Translations under genes and position numbers: made by a program
Part shown: piece after piece, positions 37,003 to 45,993 of the stretch
How positions within the stretch are numbered: position 1 is the stretch's first letter
Layout of the letters: each line of letters begins with the position of its first letter
Source of the DNA: Pelotomaculum thermopropionicum SI
Lineage (GTDB): Bacteria; Bacillota; Desulfotomaculia; Desulfotomaculales; Pelotomaculaceae
Assembly: GCA_000010565.1 (NCBI GenBank)
Contig: AP009389.1
Coordinates: 1,922,001-1,986,000, forward strand
DNA length: 64,000 nucleotides
Direction: 5' to 3'
The notes under the pieces: generated by a model
What the model saw: the letters and a program-made list of their open reading frames with translations, nothing else
Told to the model about the DNA's origin: nothing
Databases searched by the model: none

Positions 37003-38082
37003 CTACTCCACGCCCTCGCGGCGGCGGAGTTTGCGGGAAAGGTCCGCAGCAAGGCTGTAAATTCTCTCCGCCAGCGGCTTTTCCAGCAGGCCGGTGCCGC
37101 AGGCCGGGGTAATCAGGCAGCGCCTGAACAGCAACTCCCGCGGAATCCCCCGCCCGGTCAATTCCGACCACTCCCCGTCCAGAACTTCAAGCAGTGTATC
37201 CGCGTCTTCCGCCAGGGCCCTCTCATTTAGAGTGGGCACAAGGCCCCACGCCAGGGCGCCCCCCCGGTTTAAAAACTCTTTCAGCAAACCGGCAAAAGGT
37301 ACAATGGAGCTGAAGTAATTGTAAGCGTCGAAACTTACCACAGCCAGGTCAAGCTCAAAAAGGATGGACCAGTCGACTGCGTCGCAGCAGTGCACGCCGG
37401 CCATTCCGCCTGCCCCGGTTATGGCCGATACGATTGCCCCCAGGTCCTCTTTGATCATCTCCCTGGTCACCGTTATGTAGCCTGACTGGCCGTAAACGCC
37501 CAGGGTGGGATCATCCACAAAGACAAGCGCCGGCAGGCCGAAGCGGCCGAGTTCTGCTACCTGCCAGGCCGAGTGAAGGGCGAGGGTTTTTACCAGAAGG
37601 TCCCGCAACTGCTCGTTGTAATAAGCAAAGCGGCCACACTCGTCTTTAACCTGGAACCCCACCGTCAAGGGCCCCACCACCTGCCCTTTTAAAACGGCGG
37701 CAGGGCCGGTCCCTTTTTCCATTTCCCTTAGAAATGCAAAAAAGCCCGGCGCCGCTTCCTCAGGAAAGGCAAACTCATTTAAGGCCGCCCGGTCGCCCTC
37801 CTCGCAAGCCAGGTACAGCTCGTAAAATCCGGTTAAATTGTCCGTCCAGTCGGGCCTTGCCGTATCAAAATACACTTTTTCGCCGTCATCCGCCAGAAGG
37901 CCGGCTTTTACCAGCGGGTACAGAAACTGCCTGGCAAAATGCTCCTGTCTACCCCGCTGCGGCAATTGCGGCCAGTGGGGGATTTCAGAAAAGCATTTCT
38001 TAACCAGGTTCAGGGCTTCTTCAGAGCCTGTGTAAGGCAGGCTGCCTATTCCGGTGGCAAGTCCCATAGGTTCAAAGGTCAT
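37003..38082 (-). CDS. MetE-core / uroporphyrinogen decarboxylase-like methyltransferase
   Basis: 359 residues starting MTFEPMGLATGIGSLPY. Shared features of the UROD/MetE superfamily: 'PAAVLKGQVVGPLTVGFQV' and 'LVFVDDPTLGVYG'. Probable zinc ligands are 'GVHCCDAVDW' (HxC) and 'ITPACGTGLL' (Cys), as in cobalamin-independent methionine synthase. It corresponds to the C-terminal half of MetE and resembles the core-MetE proteins of anaerobes and archaea that use a corrinoid protein or methylcobalamin rather than folate. GGAGG precedes the ATG. Substrate not shown. Confidence 0.75.
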   Translation of the reverse strand: MTFEPMGLATGIGSLPYTGSEEALNLVKKCFSEIPHWPQLPQRGRQEHFARQFLYPLVKAGLLADDGEKVYFDTARPDWTDNLTGFYELYLACEEGDRAALNEFAFPEEAAPGFFAFLREMEKGTGPAAVLKGQVVGPLTVGFQVKDECGRFAYYNEQLRDLLVKTLALHSAWQVAELGRFGLPALVFVDDPTLGVYGQSGYITVTREMIKEDLGAIVSAITGAGGMAGVHCCDAVDWSILFELDLAVVSFDAYNYFSSIVPFAGLLKEFLNRGGALAWGLVPTLNERALAEDADTLLEVLDGEWSELTGRGIPRELLFRRCLITPACGTGLLEKPLAERIYSLAADLSRKLRRREGVE

Positions 38083-38137
38083 GTTAACATTCCTCCAAAG
38101 AAAAATTATAAAATAGGGCGGCGTTATCCCGGCCTGT

Positions 38138-39040
38138 TCAGTTAAGCCTTTCCAGCCTGGGCTCCCACCCTATCCGGTGCAGCACCTCCCGGTAAAGCCC
38201 AGGGCCGCCCGCTCCGCCCAGAAGGGCTGTGCAGATGGCCTCCAGCACATTTGCCCCAAGGGTTCGCCCGCCGAAAGAGGGCCCTGTGGTCACAAGCCAC
38301 CTGACGCCCCTCTTCTTCAGTTCCTGAGTGTCTTCAGCCGTCAACGTACTGGTGATAACGTTTTTGGAACTCAGGTCAGGCGGCAGGTAACGGCGCAAAA
38401 AATGAAAATCCCCGGCAATAATGTCGGCCTGCCGGTAAAATCTCTCAAAGCGCGGCCTGAAGGTTTCCTGCCTTTCCCCAAGCGGGTAAAGAAAGCTTAT
38501 CGGCAGCCTGCTCAAAAGAGGCAGGGTGGTATAAGCAGCGGACCGCAAAACAGCCAGGGAATAAAACGGCACCGGCAGGCCAAGGGCAAAGAGGGCGTCT
38601 CCGATGATCAAACGGCAGCCCGCCTGCTCCAGGGCCTCCGCCAGGCCAAAACGGTCCAGCGCCGACGCCAGCAAAACAACCTGCCCCTGGCGGGGCCAGC
38701 CGGCCCTTTGCTGGATAAAGGGGACCAGGTCCCTCTCGACGGTATCCTTAATCCCGCTGCCGTCCACCACGGGGGTCTTCTTCACTAGCGCCGCCAGCCT
38801 GGCGCCATCGCGCAGCACGTACCGCCGCCGCCCCGCCTGCAGGTACAGGTTAACCCCTCCCAGCCCCAGGGCATCCACCTCTCCGTCGAGGCTTTTTAAA
38901 AGTTTCGCCGCCTGCCCTGTATCACCCCCGGTGCCAGCCCGTCTGACTTTTAGCCTGTATCCGGGCACTTCAATTTCGGCTTCAAAATCGCGGCGGGGGG
39001 AACCAAGGCTGACACTAACCACTTTTTTAACTGGTTTCAT
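38138..39040 (-). CDS. Conserved protein, sometimes named quinate 5-dehydrogenase
   Basis: 300 residues from the ATG at 39040 (MKPVKKVVSVSLGSPRRDFE); seven codons more are open. Features: 'DALGLGGVNLYLQAGRRRY', 'VVDGSGIKDTVERDLVPF' and 'RWLVTTGPSFGGRTLGANV'. Homologues in thermophilic Firmicutes are labelled quinate dehydrogenase on weak grounds; no Gly-rich Rossmann loop is obvious, so I do not assign a function. Immediately after fur, overlapping it by 4 bases. Confidence 0.6.
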   Translation of the reverse strand: MKPVKKVVSVSLGSPRRDFEAEIEVPGYRLKVRRAGTGGDTGQAAKLLKSLDGEVDALGLGGVNLYLQAGRRRYVLRDGARLAALVKKTPVVDGSGIKDTVERDLVPFIQQRAGWPRQGQVVLLASALDRFGLAEALEQAGCRLIIGDALFALGLPVPFYSLAVLRSAAYTTLPLLSRLPISFLYPLGERQETFRPRFERFYRQADIIAGDFHFLRRYLPPDLSSKNVITSTLTAEDTQELKKRGVRWLVTTGPSFGGRTLGANVLEAICTALLGGAGGPGLYREVLHRIGWEPRLERLN

Positions 39041-39480
39041 TTTCCCGTACACTGCCTGCATATGCCGAAAATTTTCAACTGGTGATCCGTTATAGTAAAA
39101 TGATGCTGCCTGCTAACACGGTTTTCCAGGTCTTCCAGGAGATCTTCGTTAACCTCGGTAATGCCGCCGCACTTTGTACAGATAAGGTGATGGTGGTGGT
39201 GGATTTTTCCCTTGCCCGAGCCGAACTCATAGCGCTTGCGCCCGTCCCCGAAATCTATGGCGTGGATGATATCAAACTCCTGGAAAAGCTCCAGAGCCCT
39301 GTAAACCGTAGCCAGGCCCATTTCAGGAGCCCTGCGCTTTACCAGGTTATAAACCTCTTCGGCGCTTAAGTGTTTATCGCTGTTTTCCAAAAGAACCTTT
39401 AAAACCAGTTCCCGGCGGGCCGTCAACTTGCTGTCTCCGGCCCTCAGCCTGTCTTCCACGTCGGATATAACGTTTTTCAC
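39037..39480 (-). CDS. fur: Fur-family metalloregulator
   Basis: 147 residues. Winged helix with 'TARRELVLKVL' and 'LATVYRALELFQEFDII', a metal-binding HHHHHLIC stretch, and CxxC pairs (CTKC about 105, CRQC about 143) for structural zinc. The His-rich sequence and nearby feoAB with a Fur box favour iron sensing, but PerR or Zur cannot be excluded. GTG start. An excellent sigma-A promoter lies upstream. Confidence 0.9.
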   Translation of the reverse strand: MKNVISDVEDRLRAGDSKLTARRELVLKVLLENSDKHLSAEEVYNLVKRRAPEMGLATVYRALELFQEFDIIHAIDFGDGRKRYEFGSGKGKIHHHHHLICTKCGGITEVNEDLLEDLENRVSRQHHFTITDHQLKIFGICRQCTGK

Positions 39481-39510
39481 TGTCTCACCACCAGTCTTGC
39501 CTTTTTTGTT

Positions 39511-39539
39511 AGTATAATTAATGCCTGCGTTTCTGTCAA
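39511..39539 (-). promoter_or_regulatory. Sigma-A promoter of fur
   Basis: TTGACA (39534-39539), 17 bases, TATACT (39511-39516) on the minus strand, between the dacF stop and the fur start. It gives fur its own transcript. Confidence 0.82.
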
Positions 39540-39558
39540 TTAATGGGTAAAGAACGCC

Positions 39559-40791
39559 CTACAGGTAATAATATTTTCTTCTCCTGGTGTACCTCAGCCA
39601 CCGCCTGCGCCTTTCATTGCGGTGACGGCGGATGATGGCCACAAGTACAAGCAGCATGCCGGACAGTAAAAGCCATGGCCACCACCGGGCGAGAAATTTA
39701 CGCCTGACCTCCTGCTGGGCCACCAGGTCAACCCTGCCCAGTTCCCGCTCCCCGTCATAAAAGGCCATTTCTCCCAGTTTTTCACCGGCCCTGACCGGCG
39801 CGCAGAATTCCTTTTCCAGCAAAACTTCTTTTTTGATTTCTAGCGGTTTATCTGCAGGAAAATTGTATGTGAACGAACTACCGGTTTGAACCGCCACCGC
39901 CGCCGGTTCGCCGAATTTCACGGGAACATCAGCCACAAAGGCGCCTGCCTCAACCAGGCAAACCGGACGGAACTCCTTAAAACAGTAATCCATAAGCGAG
40001 GTCGAATCAGACCATATGTTGCTGCCTTCGCTTTTCATGACAACCGCAAGCAATTCCCTGCCCTGCCTGGCGGCAGAGGAAACCAGGCACTGGCCGGCCT
40101 CAACCGTATACCCGGTCTTAACACCGGTCGCGCCCTCATAAAGCCACAACAGCCTGTTATGGTTCTCCAGGTAGACCTGCGCGTCCGGAACACTCCGGCG
40201 GATGGTTTTCACCCTGGTTGAGACTATCTTCCTGAATTCCGGATTTTGCATGGCATAGCGCGAAATTAAGGCCATGTCGTAAGCCGTACTGTAGTGACCA
40301 GGATCGGGCAGGCCGTTCGGGTTGTTAAAATGAGTATTTACGGCCCCGAGCTCGGCGGCCTTCTTGTTCATCATCGAGACAAAGGCTTCCACCGACCCTC
40401 CCACATGACAGGCAATGGCTACGGCCGTGTCATTGCCTGAATTCAGCATCAGGGCGTACAGCAAGTCCTCCAGGGAGATCTTTTCTCCTTCCTGCAGGCC
40501 GATGGACGAGCCTTCGATATTGCAGGCTTCGCCCGGAACGGCCACCGCGGCATCCAGTCTGCCGTTTTCCAAAGCTATCACGGCAGTCATTATTTTGGTG
40601 GTGCTGGCCGGGTAAACCCGCCGGTCCGGGTTCTTCTCAAAAAGCACCTGGCCGTTTTTAATGTCGATCACCACCGCAGCCTCTCCCACAATTTCCGGCC
40701 CGGAGGAGGCCTGAAGAGGACTTGCGCTGGCCAGCAGCAACAGCAATATTAAAAAAATCAGCAGGCCTTTGCTTGTTCGCACCAGACTCAC
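39559..40791 (-). CDS. dacF: D-alanyl-D-alanine carboxypeptidase, DacF type
   Basis: 410 residues: signal peptide (1-28), a peptidase S11 domain with active-site motifs STTK (YPASTTKIM), SGN (LNSGNDTA) and KTG (GVKTGYTV), a C-terminal beta domain, and a final membrane helix (WWPWLLLSGMLLVLVAII) with a very basic tail (RRHRNERRRRW). Such PBP5/DacF enzymes trim pentapeptides and, in sporulation, control cortex crosslinking. GTG start. Follows feoB by 136 bases. Confidence 0.93.
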   Translation of the reverse strand: MSLVRTSKGLLIFLILLLLLASASPLQASSGPEIVGEAAVVIDIKNGQVLFEKNPDRRVYPASTTKIMTAVIALENGRLDAAVAVPGEACNIEGSSIGLQEGEKISLEDLLYALMLNSGNDTAVAIACHVGGSVEAFVSMMNKKAAELGAVNTHFNNPNGLPDPGHYSTAYDMALISRYAMQNPEFRKIVSTRVKTIRRSVPDAQVYLENHNRLLWLYEGATGVKTGYTVEAGQCLVSSAARQGRELLAVVMKSEGSNIWSDSTSLMDYCFKEFRPVCLVEAGAFVADVPVKFGEPAAVAVQTGSSFTYNFPADKPLEIKKEVLLEKEFCAPVRAGEKLGEMAFYDGERELGRVDLVAQQEVRRKFLARWWPWLLLSGMLLVLVAIIRRHRNERRRRWLRYTRRRKYYYL

Positions 40792-40927
40792 CCGAAAATT
40801 TTTTTGGGTAACCCGCCATAATTACCATATTCACCAGAAAGAGGCTATACCACCGCAACCTGAGATAAAGCTCTTAATAATAGAAAATAAAACGGCCGCT
40901 GGTAACCGTAAAGGAAAAACGCCGGCT

Positions 40928-42856
40928 TCACGATGCCTTTCCGGACAAAGGAAGCCTGGCAAAGACCAGTACCGCAGCCAGGCATAAAATGATCATCCCG
41001 AACAGGGCCGGCGTCTGAACGGCCCCAGCCTGACTGAAAGCTTCCAGCAGCCGGGCGGCAACCCCGCCGATAAAAAAGGCCATGGCTAAAACGGCAGACC
41101 AGATCAGCAACCCCTCGCGCCAGCCCCGCTCCTTAAAAATCACCATGGTAGAGGCTATACACGGCACTGTAAGGGACAGCGTTAAAATAATGACGAGTTT
41201 TTGCAGCGGCAACATCTGCAGGTCCAAAACGGCAGCCGCCCCGAATTCCTTTCTGATAAAGCCCATAATAAAAATGTCCGCTGCTTCTGCAGGCAGGTGC
41301 AGCCAGTTTACCGTAATGGGGGCCAAAAGGTTCCTTATCTGCTGCAGCAGGCCGAAAATGTCCAGAACGCCCAAAAAAAGCATTCCCCCCGCAAACAGCG
41401 GGAAAGCTTCTTTTATAAAAGAATACGACTTGTTCCAGGTCTTTCTCAAAACATTTTGCAGCCTTGGCAAGCGCAGGGGCGGCAGTTCGATGAGAAGGGG
41501 AGAAGGCCTGCCGGGCAAAAACCGGTTCAGCAGGATGCCGGTGCAGACCACAATGCTGAACATGAACAAAATATATAAGGCCATATAGGATGCGCCCGGG
41601 CCGGCCAGCACCGAGGCGGCAATGGCGGTCTGGGCCGAGCAGGGCACGCCGAGCGCCAGCAGGAATATGGCCAGGCGCCGCTCCCGGTCGGAGCCCAGCA
41701 GCCTGGTTGTAATGCAGGCCATGGTCACGCAGCCAAAGCCCAGAATCAGCGGAATAACCGCCTGGCCGTTTAAACCAAGCCAGGATAAAATGCGATCGAT
41801 TAAGGTGGCAATTCTGGGAAGGTAGCCGGAGTCCTCGAGGACGGAAAGAACCAGAAAAGCCCCCGTCACCAGCGGCAGCAGGAGGCCGATCAGGTAGGTG
41901 ACGGTCATAGTCAGAAGCCCGTGCTGGCCTGCCAGGATTGTGTTTAAAACCGAACCGGGCGGAACCAAAGCGCCAATCAGGGAACGCACCGCAGGTTCAT
42001 AATAACCAGTCATAATACTTTCGGTCAGATCGACCACAATCTGGGCGATAAAAACCCCCACCAGTTCGTAAACAAGCCAGAGGGTGAAAAGCAAAAGGGG
42101 AAAGCCGGTAACCGGAAGAATCATCCAGTGACCCAGTCTGGCAGCTATACCTGCGCCCGCCCTGGACTCTTCCACAACCCTGGCCACAATCCTGTTCACC
42201 CTTTCCCGGCGGTTGCGGTAAAGGGCATCGCGTTCCTTGCCGGGCTGCACGCCGCAGCGCCTGCTTACCGCCGGGTCCCCTTCAAGAACTAAAAGGGCCT
42301 CTGCCCTGCTCAAAGGAGGGCTCAGCCTGCTCAGCCTTTCCAGCAGGAACGGTTCAACCCGGCCGGGGCGGGCAAGGCATATCTTTCTTTTTAATTCATC
42401 CATTCCGGCATTTTCAACGGCAACGGTGGCCACCACGGGAACGCCCAGCAACTCCTCAAGGAGCTGAACATTTATTTTAAGCCCTTCCCGCCCGGCCTCA
42501 TCAACCATGTTCAAGGCCACTACCAGCGGCACGCCCATATCAATTATTTGCAGGGTGAAGAATAAATCCCGCTCCAGGTGAACAGCATCCACCACATTTA
42601 CAACAACATCTGCTGAAAGGATGATATCCCTGGTTATTTCTTCCTCAACGTTAAATGAGGAAATTCCGTAGATACCGGGTGTGTCGAACACAACATCGCT
42701 GCTGCACCGGCCGCAGGCAATGTCTAAAGTGGTTCCGGGGTAATTTGCCACGTCAACATAAAGCCCGGTAAGGGCATTAAAGAAAACAGACTTGCCAACA
42801 TTGGGGTTTCCGACCAGGACTATCTTTTTATTTCCCGCCGGAATGTTGCCTTCCAA
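40928..42856 (-). CDS. feoB: Ferrous iron transporter FeoB
   Basis: 642 residues. N-terminal GTPase with G1 GNPNVGKS, G3 DTPG and G4 NMVDE, then a helical spacer and about eight membrane helices with the Gate motifs 'ILGFGCVTMACITTRLL' and 'LGVPCSAQTAIA'. It imports Fe2+, important in anoxic growth. TTG start after GGAAAG. It sits behind feoA and the Fur box. Confidence 0.96.
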   Translation of the reverse strand: MEGNIPAGNKKIVLVGNPNVGKSVFFNALTGLYVDVANYPGTTLDIACGRCSSDVVFDTPGIYGISSFNVEEEITRDIILSADVVVNVVDAVHLERDLFFTLQIIDMGVPLVVALNMVDEAGREGLKINVQLLEELLGVPVVATVAVENAGMDELKRKICLARPGRVEPFLLERLSRLSPPLSRAEALLVLEGDPAVSRRCGVQPGKERDALYRNRRERVNRIVARVVEESRAGAGIAARLGHWMILPVTGFPLLLFTLWLVYELVGVFIAQIVVDLTESIMTGYYEPAVRSLIGALVPPGSVLNTILAGQHGLLTMTVTYLIGLLLPLVTGAFLVLSVLEDSGYLPRIATLIDRILSWLGLNGQAVIPLILGFGCVTMACITTRLLGSDRERRLAIFLLALGVPCSAQTAIAASVLAGPGASYMALYILFMFSIVVCTGILLNRFLPGRPSPLLIELPPLRLPRLQNVLRKTWNKSYSFIKEAFPLFAGGMLFLGVLDIFGLLQQIRNLLAPITVNWLHLPAEAADIFIMGFIRKEFGAAAVLDLQMLPLQKLVIILTLSLTVPCIASTMVIFKERGWREGLLIWSAVLAMAFFIGGVAARLLEAFSQAGAVQTPALFGMIILCLAAVLVFARLPLSGKAS

Positions 42857-42912
42857 AAGGCTGCTTTCCAGAATAGACCCTCCCCCAAAGCGTACGGTTT
42901 CCGGACGCTACT

Positions 42913-43131
42913 CTAACACGGCTCCACCAGTATGGTTCGCGCCAGGCTGCGGCCGATGGCTATCTCCTGCTTGTTCCTGGCAACCACCACCGGACCTGCA
43001 GGTACAACCTCCCGGCATACAACCACCGTTCCTTCCGATATGCCAAAGCGAATAGCCTGCACCCTGACCATTTCATTGGGTATGCCGGTAATCTTTACTA
43101 CCTGCCCTTTTTTCACCTTATCCAGGGTCAT
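42913..43131 (-). CDS. feoA: Ferrous iron transport protein FeoA
   Basis: 72 residues from the ATG at 43131 (GGGGG upstream); the longer frame to 43194 would run through the Fur box. SH3-like FeoA domain with 'GQVVKITGIPNEMVRVQAIRF' and 'GPVVVARNKQEIAIGRSLA'. It aids FeoB. Start of the feoA-feoB operon. Confidence 0.93.
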   Translation of the reverse strand: MTLDKVKKGQVVKITGIPNEMVRVQAIRFGISEGTVVVCREVVPAGPVVVARNKQEIAIGRSLARTILVEPC

Positions 43132-43146
43132 GGCGATCCCCCTGCA

Positions 43147-43165
43147 AATAATGATAATCATTATC
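43147..43165 (-). promoter_or_regulatory. Fur box of the feoAB operon
   Basis: AATAATGATAATCATTATC matches 18 of 19 bases of the consensus GATAATGATAATCATTATC. It lies 16 bases upstream of feoA, downstream of the promoter, so Fur binding would block transcription when iron is sufficient. Confidence 0.93.
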
Positions 43166-43199
43166 AAGTAAACGATAAATATAACCATTCTCAAAACAA

Positions 43200-43228
43200 A
43201 TTATATGTAAAGACCAAGAAAAAATCAA
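43200..43228 (-). promoter_or_regulatory. Promoter of feoAB
   Basis: TTGATT (43223-43228), 17 bases, TATAAT (43200-43205) on the minus strand, about 70 bases upstream of feoA; the Fur box lies downstream in the transcribed leader. Confidence 0.6.
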
Positions 43229-43279
43229 CAATATTTTTTTAATTCCTGACACATATTTTTAAGGCTTGTCCAGCCGTAA

Positions 43280-43308
43280 TTGTTCCACTCCCTTCCATGA
43301 TGTATAAT
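43280..43308 (+). promoter_or_regulatory. Promoter of the MFS gene
   Basis: TTGTTC (43280-43285), 17 bases, TATAAT (43303-43308), 54 bases upstream of the gene. The -10 is perfect; the -35 matches three of six. Confidence 0.5.
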
Positions 43309-43361
43309 AACATTAATCATATCCAGGGCCGATCTTTTTAGCGGGGAGTGTCCTTAAGCCT

Positions 43362-44543
43362 TTGCATGAAATTAAAGCCATCTTTTCTTCTAAAAAAGAG
43401 CTTGGCCTTTTAACCATCCTTTTTTTAATGGAGTTTACCCGGGGCGCCTTTTACCTCACTTTTCTCCCGCTTTATGCGGTGAACTGCCTTGGCATTTCGG
43501 TAGCAGCAGCCGGACTGACCGTATCCTCCCATTACCTGGTGGAAACAGTGTTTAAGAGCGCCGCCGGCTGGCAGCTTGACCGCCGCGGCAACCCGGTCCT
43601 GCTGTCCGGACTGGTGCTTGGCATGACAGCGCTGCTGGCAATGAAGCTTTATCCCGTTACGGCCGTTTTAATAGCCGGTTCTGCGCTTTTCGGCATGGGC
43701 GCTTCGCCGGTCTGGCTGGCGGTAGTGAGCGGTGTAGCGCCGGTTCAGTTCAAAGAGCGGGCATTCCGGATGGGCATTGTTTTTGCCGTCTGGCTGATCG
43801 GCGGGGGCGGCGGCCCGGTGGCGATAAACTTTTTTATCGTTCGCGATTACAACCTGGCCTTCTGGTTGCTGATTGCCCTCTGGGGGGCGGCCCTGGTCCT
43901 GGCGGCGGCAACCCTGCCGGCCGCAGGCAAAACCGGCGGCGGACCGGCTTTTTCCTTTATTAAAGAAGTGTCTAAAATGGCCAGGAACCAGGCCGTAAAA
44001 AAGCTGCTTTTACCCGGCATGTTTTTACAAACGATGGCCGGCGGACTTTTGCTGCCGTTGCTTCCCCTTTATGCACAGGACAAAATAGGTCTCAACCCCA
44101 ACCAGTACGCCCTGCTTTTGCTGTCCGGGGGCGCAGCAGCCGCCCTCTCTTTCCTGCCGATGGGCCGGCTGGCCGACCGGATAAGGCTGAAAATTGTGCT
44201 GGGCACCGGCTTTGGAATGACCGCCCTTTCGCTGGCCCTGTTCTCCATCGCCTGCGGCGCCCTGAGCGCCTATCTGCTGGCTGCGCTTACAGGGTTTTCC
44301 TACTCTATTGTCCTCCCCGCCTGGAACAACCTGCTGGCAAAGGTCATCTCACCCGAAAGGCAGGCTACCGGCTGGGGAGTTTTTGCCACCATCGAAGGGA
44401 TGGGGATTGCCGTCGGACCGGCCCTGGGAGGCATGATAGCAAATTCGCTGGGCATTACGGCTGCCTTAATCTTAAGCGTTACAGTTCTTGCAGCCATGTC
44501 CTGCTTTTACTTCCTGTATCCTGTGGAAAAACTTTTCGCATAG
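43362..44543 (+). CDS. MFS transporter
   Basis: 393 residues with about twelve hydrophobic helices. 'GRLADRIRLKIVLGTGFGM' is the MFS loop motif between helices 8 and 9, and 'SAAGWQLDRRGNPVLLSGL' the one between 2 and 3. TTG start with GGGGAG upstream at a rather long distance. Drug or metabolite exporter; substrate unknown. First of a plus-strand group that also holds a deacetylase and an oxidase pair. Confidence 0.85.
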   Translation: MHEIKAIFSSKKELGLLTILFLMEFTRGAFYLTFLPLYAVNCLGISVAAAGLTVSSHYLVETVFKSAAGWQLDRRGNPVLLSGLVLGMTALLAMKLYPVTAVLIAGSALFGMGASPVWLAVVSGVAPVQFKERAFRMGIVFAVWLIGGGGGPVAINFFIVRDYNLAFWLLIALWGAALVLAAATLPAAGKTGGGPAFSFIKEVSKMARNQAVKKLLLPGMFLQTMAGGLLLPLLPLYAQDKIGLNPNQYALLLLSGGAAAALSFLPMGRLADRIRLKIVLGTGFGMTALSLALFSIACGALSAYLLAALTGFSYSIVLPAWNNLLAKVISPERQATGWGVFATIEGMGIAVGPALGGMIANSLGITAALILSVTVLAAMSCFYFLYPVEKLFA

Positions 44544-44611
44544 GGAATATAATTAAAAAAAACGCTCTTACAGATAACATCTTCAAGAGGTGCCGGGGAG
44601 AGGGTTTGCAA

Positions 44612-45952
44612 ATGGAAACTTCCTTATTCAAAACAGCATTCTTATTCCTGCTGATATACGCCGTAGTGCCGACCGCCCTGGTCCGTTTAAGCGGGATAGG
44701 CGCAATTAGCCGCATCCCCAGGGGTAAAAAAAGAATTGCCCTTACTTTTGACGACGGACCAGACCCCCGCTACACTCCCCAAATCCTGAATATCCTGGGG
44801 CAGTACCGGGTAAAAGCATGTTTTTTCGTAATCGGTTCAAAAGCAAGGGCCCATCCCGAAATTATCAGGCAGATCGTGCAGGCCGGGCACGAAATAGGAA
44901 ACCACGGCTTTTCCCACAAGGCCGCCTGGCTCCTGGGGCCGTTTGCCACAACCAGGGAAATTGCTGAAACCAACCGCGCCATTGAAGAGCTTACAGGGCA
45001 AAAGGCCCGCTTTTGCCGGCCGGCCTGGGGGCTGTTCAACCTTTTTTCATTGTGTTATTTCCGGCTTAAAGGCCTTAAAGTGGTGTTGTGGACCTATATG
45101 AGCTGGGACTGGATAAGACGGGCCACTCCGGAAAGTATTTGCCGCAAGGTACTGGGCAGGCTCCGGGACGGGGCAATCCTGGTCCTGCACGACGGCGACT
45201 CCGCCCCGGGCGCCGCCAAGGGAAGCCCGGCCCATGTAGTGGAGGCCCTCCCGGCCATTCTGGAAGGTCTGCGGCAAAAAGGGCTAAAGGTGGTCCCCCT
45301 GGAGGAATTGAACGGGCTAAAAAGCCGGCGGGCCGCTCTTGCAAAGGGCGTGCGAATGCTTTGGAGCCTGCTTGAAAAGGCAATCCGGCTGTGTTCCGGG
45401 ATCAGAGACCTCGGTGACGGTAAAAGCTCCATCTGGAGGATAGCTTTACGCCGCTATCGCGGGAAGGAGTGGCACCTGCCGGACGGCTCGGTTCTACGGC
45501 CTGGTGAACAGTTTCTGGAGCTTCACATAAACAACGAACGTCTCTTAAGCCTCGTTGACAGGAGTACGTCGCTGGAGCGGGCGACCCTGATCGCGCTGAA
45601 GGAAATTCGCAACGGCCTGGCGGATATGGCCTGCATCCTGATGAATGACAGGCGCTTTTGCAACATAGAGGTTCTTCTTGGTATAACCCTTCTGCACCGG
45701 GGCGCCGAATTAATAGGTTTTACGGTGTTCGACATGAAGCCGGGCCTTTTCCGCACCGTAACAGGCTGGTATGAGCAATGGCTGCTGGCTCTCTTTCACC
45801 CCGGTGGCTTTAAAAACCTGAAAGCCTACCGGGAAAAGCTTACGCCGAAATATGTGGTGATATCAAGACGGGAGCTGGTAAGGCGTTATGGTTTTTCAGC
45901 CACACCGGCCTGCCGGACGGCTGAAGATGGAGAAAAATCCGTAACGGGCTAA
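44612..45952 (+). CDS. Polysaccharide deacetylase fused to YkoP-like domain
   Basis: 446 residues. A membrane helix at the N-terminus, then a NodB-type deacetylase (about 38-235): 'ALTFDDGPDPRYTPQIL' has the catalytic Asp pair, 'GHEIGNHGFSHKAAWL' the zinc His residues, and 'ILVLHDGDS' the last motif. The second half (about 265-425; WRIALRRYRGKEWHLPDGS ...) resembles the YkoP domain, usually encoded next to deacetylases. It probably removes acetyl groups from cell-wall or exopolysaccharide GlcNAc. The ATG has GAGAGGG upstream. Confidence 0.85.
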   Translation: METSLFKTAFLFLLIYAVVPTALVRLSGIGAISRIPRGKKRIALTFDDGPDPRYTPQILNILGQYRVKACFFVIGSKARAHPEIIRQIVQAGHEIGNHGFSHKAAWLLGPFATTREIAETNRAIEELTGQKARFCRPAWGLFNLFSLCYFRLKGLKVVLWTYMSWDWIRRATPESICRKVLGRLRDGAILVLHDGDSAPGAAKGSPAHVVEALPAILEGLRQKGLKVVPLEELNGLKSRRAALAKGVRMLWSLLEKAIRLCSGIRDLGDGKSSIWRIALRRYRGKEWHLPDGSVLRPGEQFLELHINNERLLSLVDRSTSLERATLIALKEIRNGLADMACILMNDRRFCNIEVLLGITLLHRGAELIGFTVFDMKPGLFRTVTGWYEQWLLALFHPGGFKNLKAYREKLTPKYVVISRRELVRRYGFSATPACRTAEDGEKSVTG

Positions 45953-45993
45953 AGTAACAAGCCGCTAAAACTTTGCCTATAGAGGTGTTCGCT

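Noticed and set aside
38177-39095. Long plus-strand frames opposite the 38138-39040 gene
   Set aside because: High-GC antisense frames with low-complexity Arg/Pro/Gly sequences and no ribosome site.
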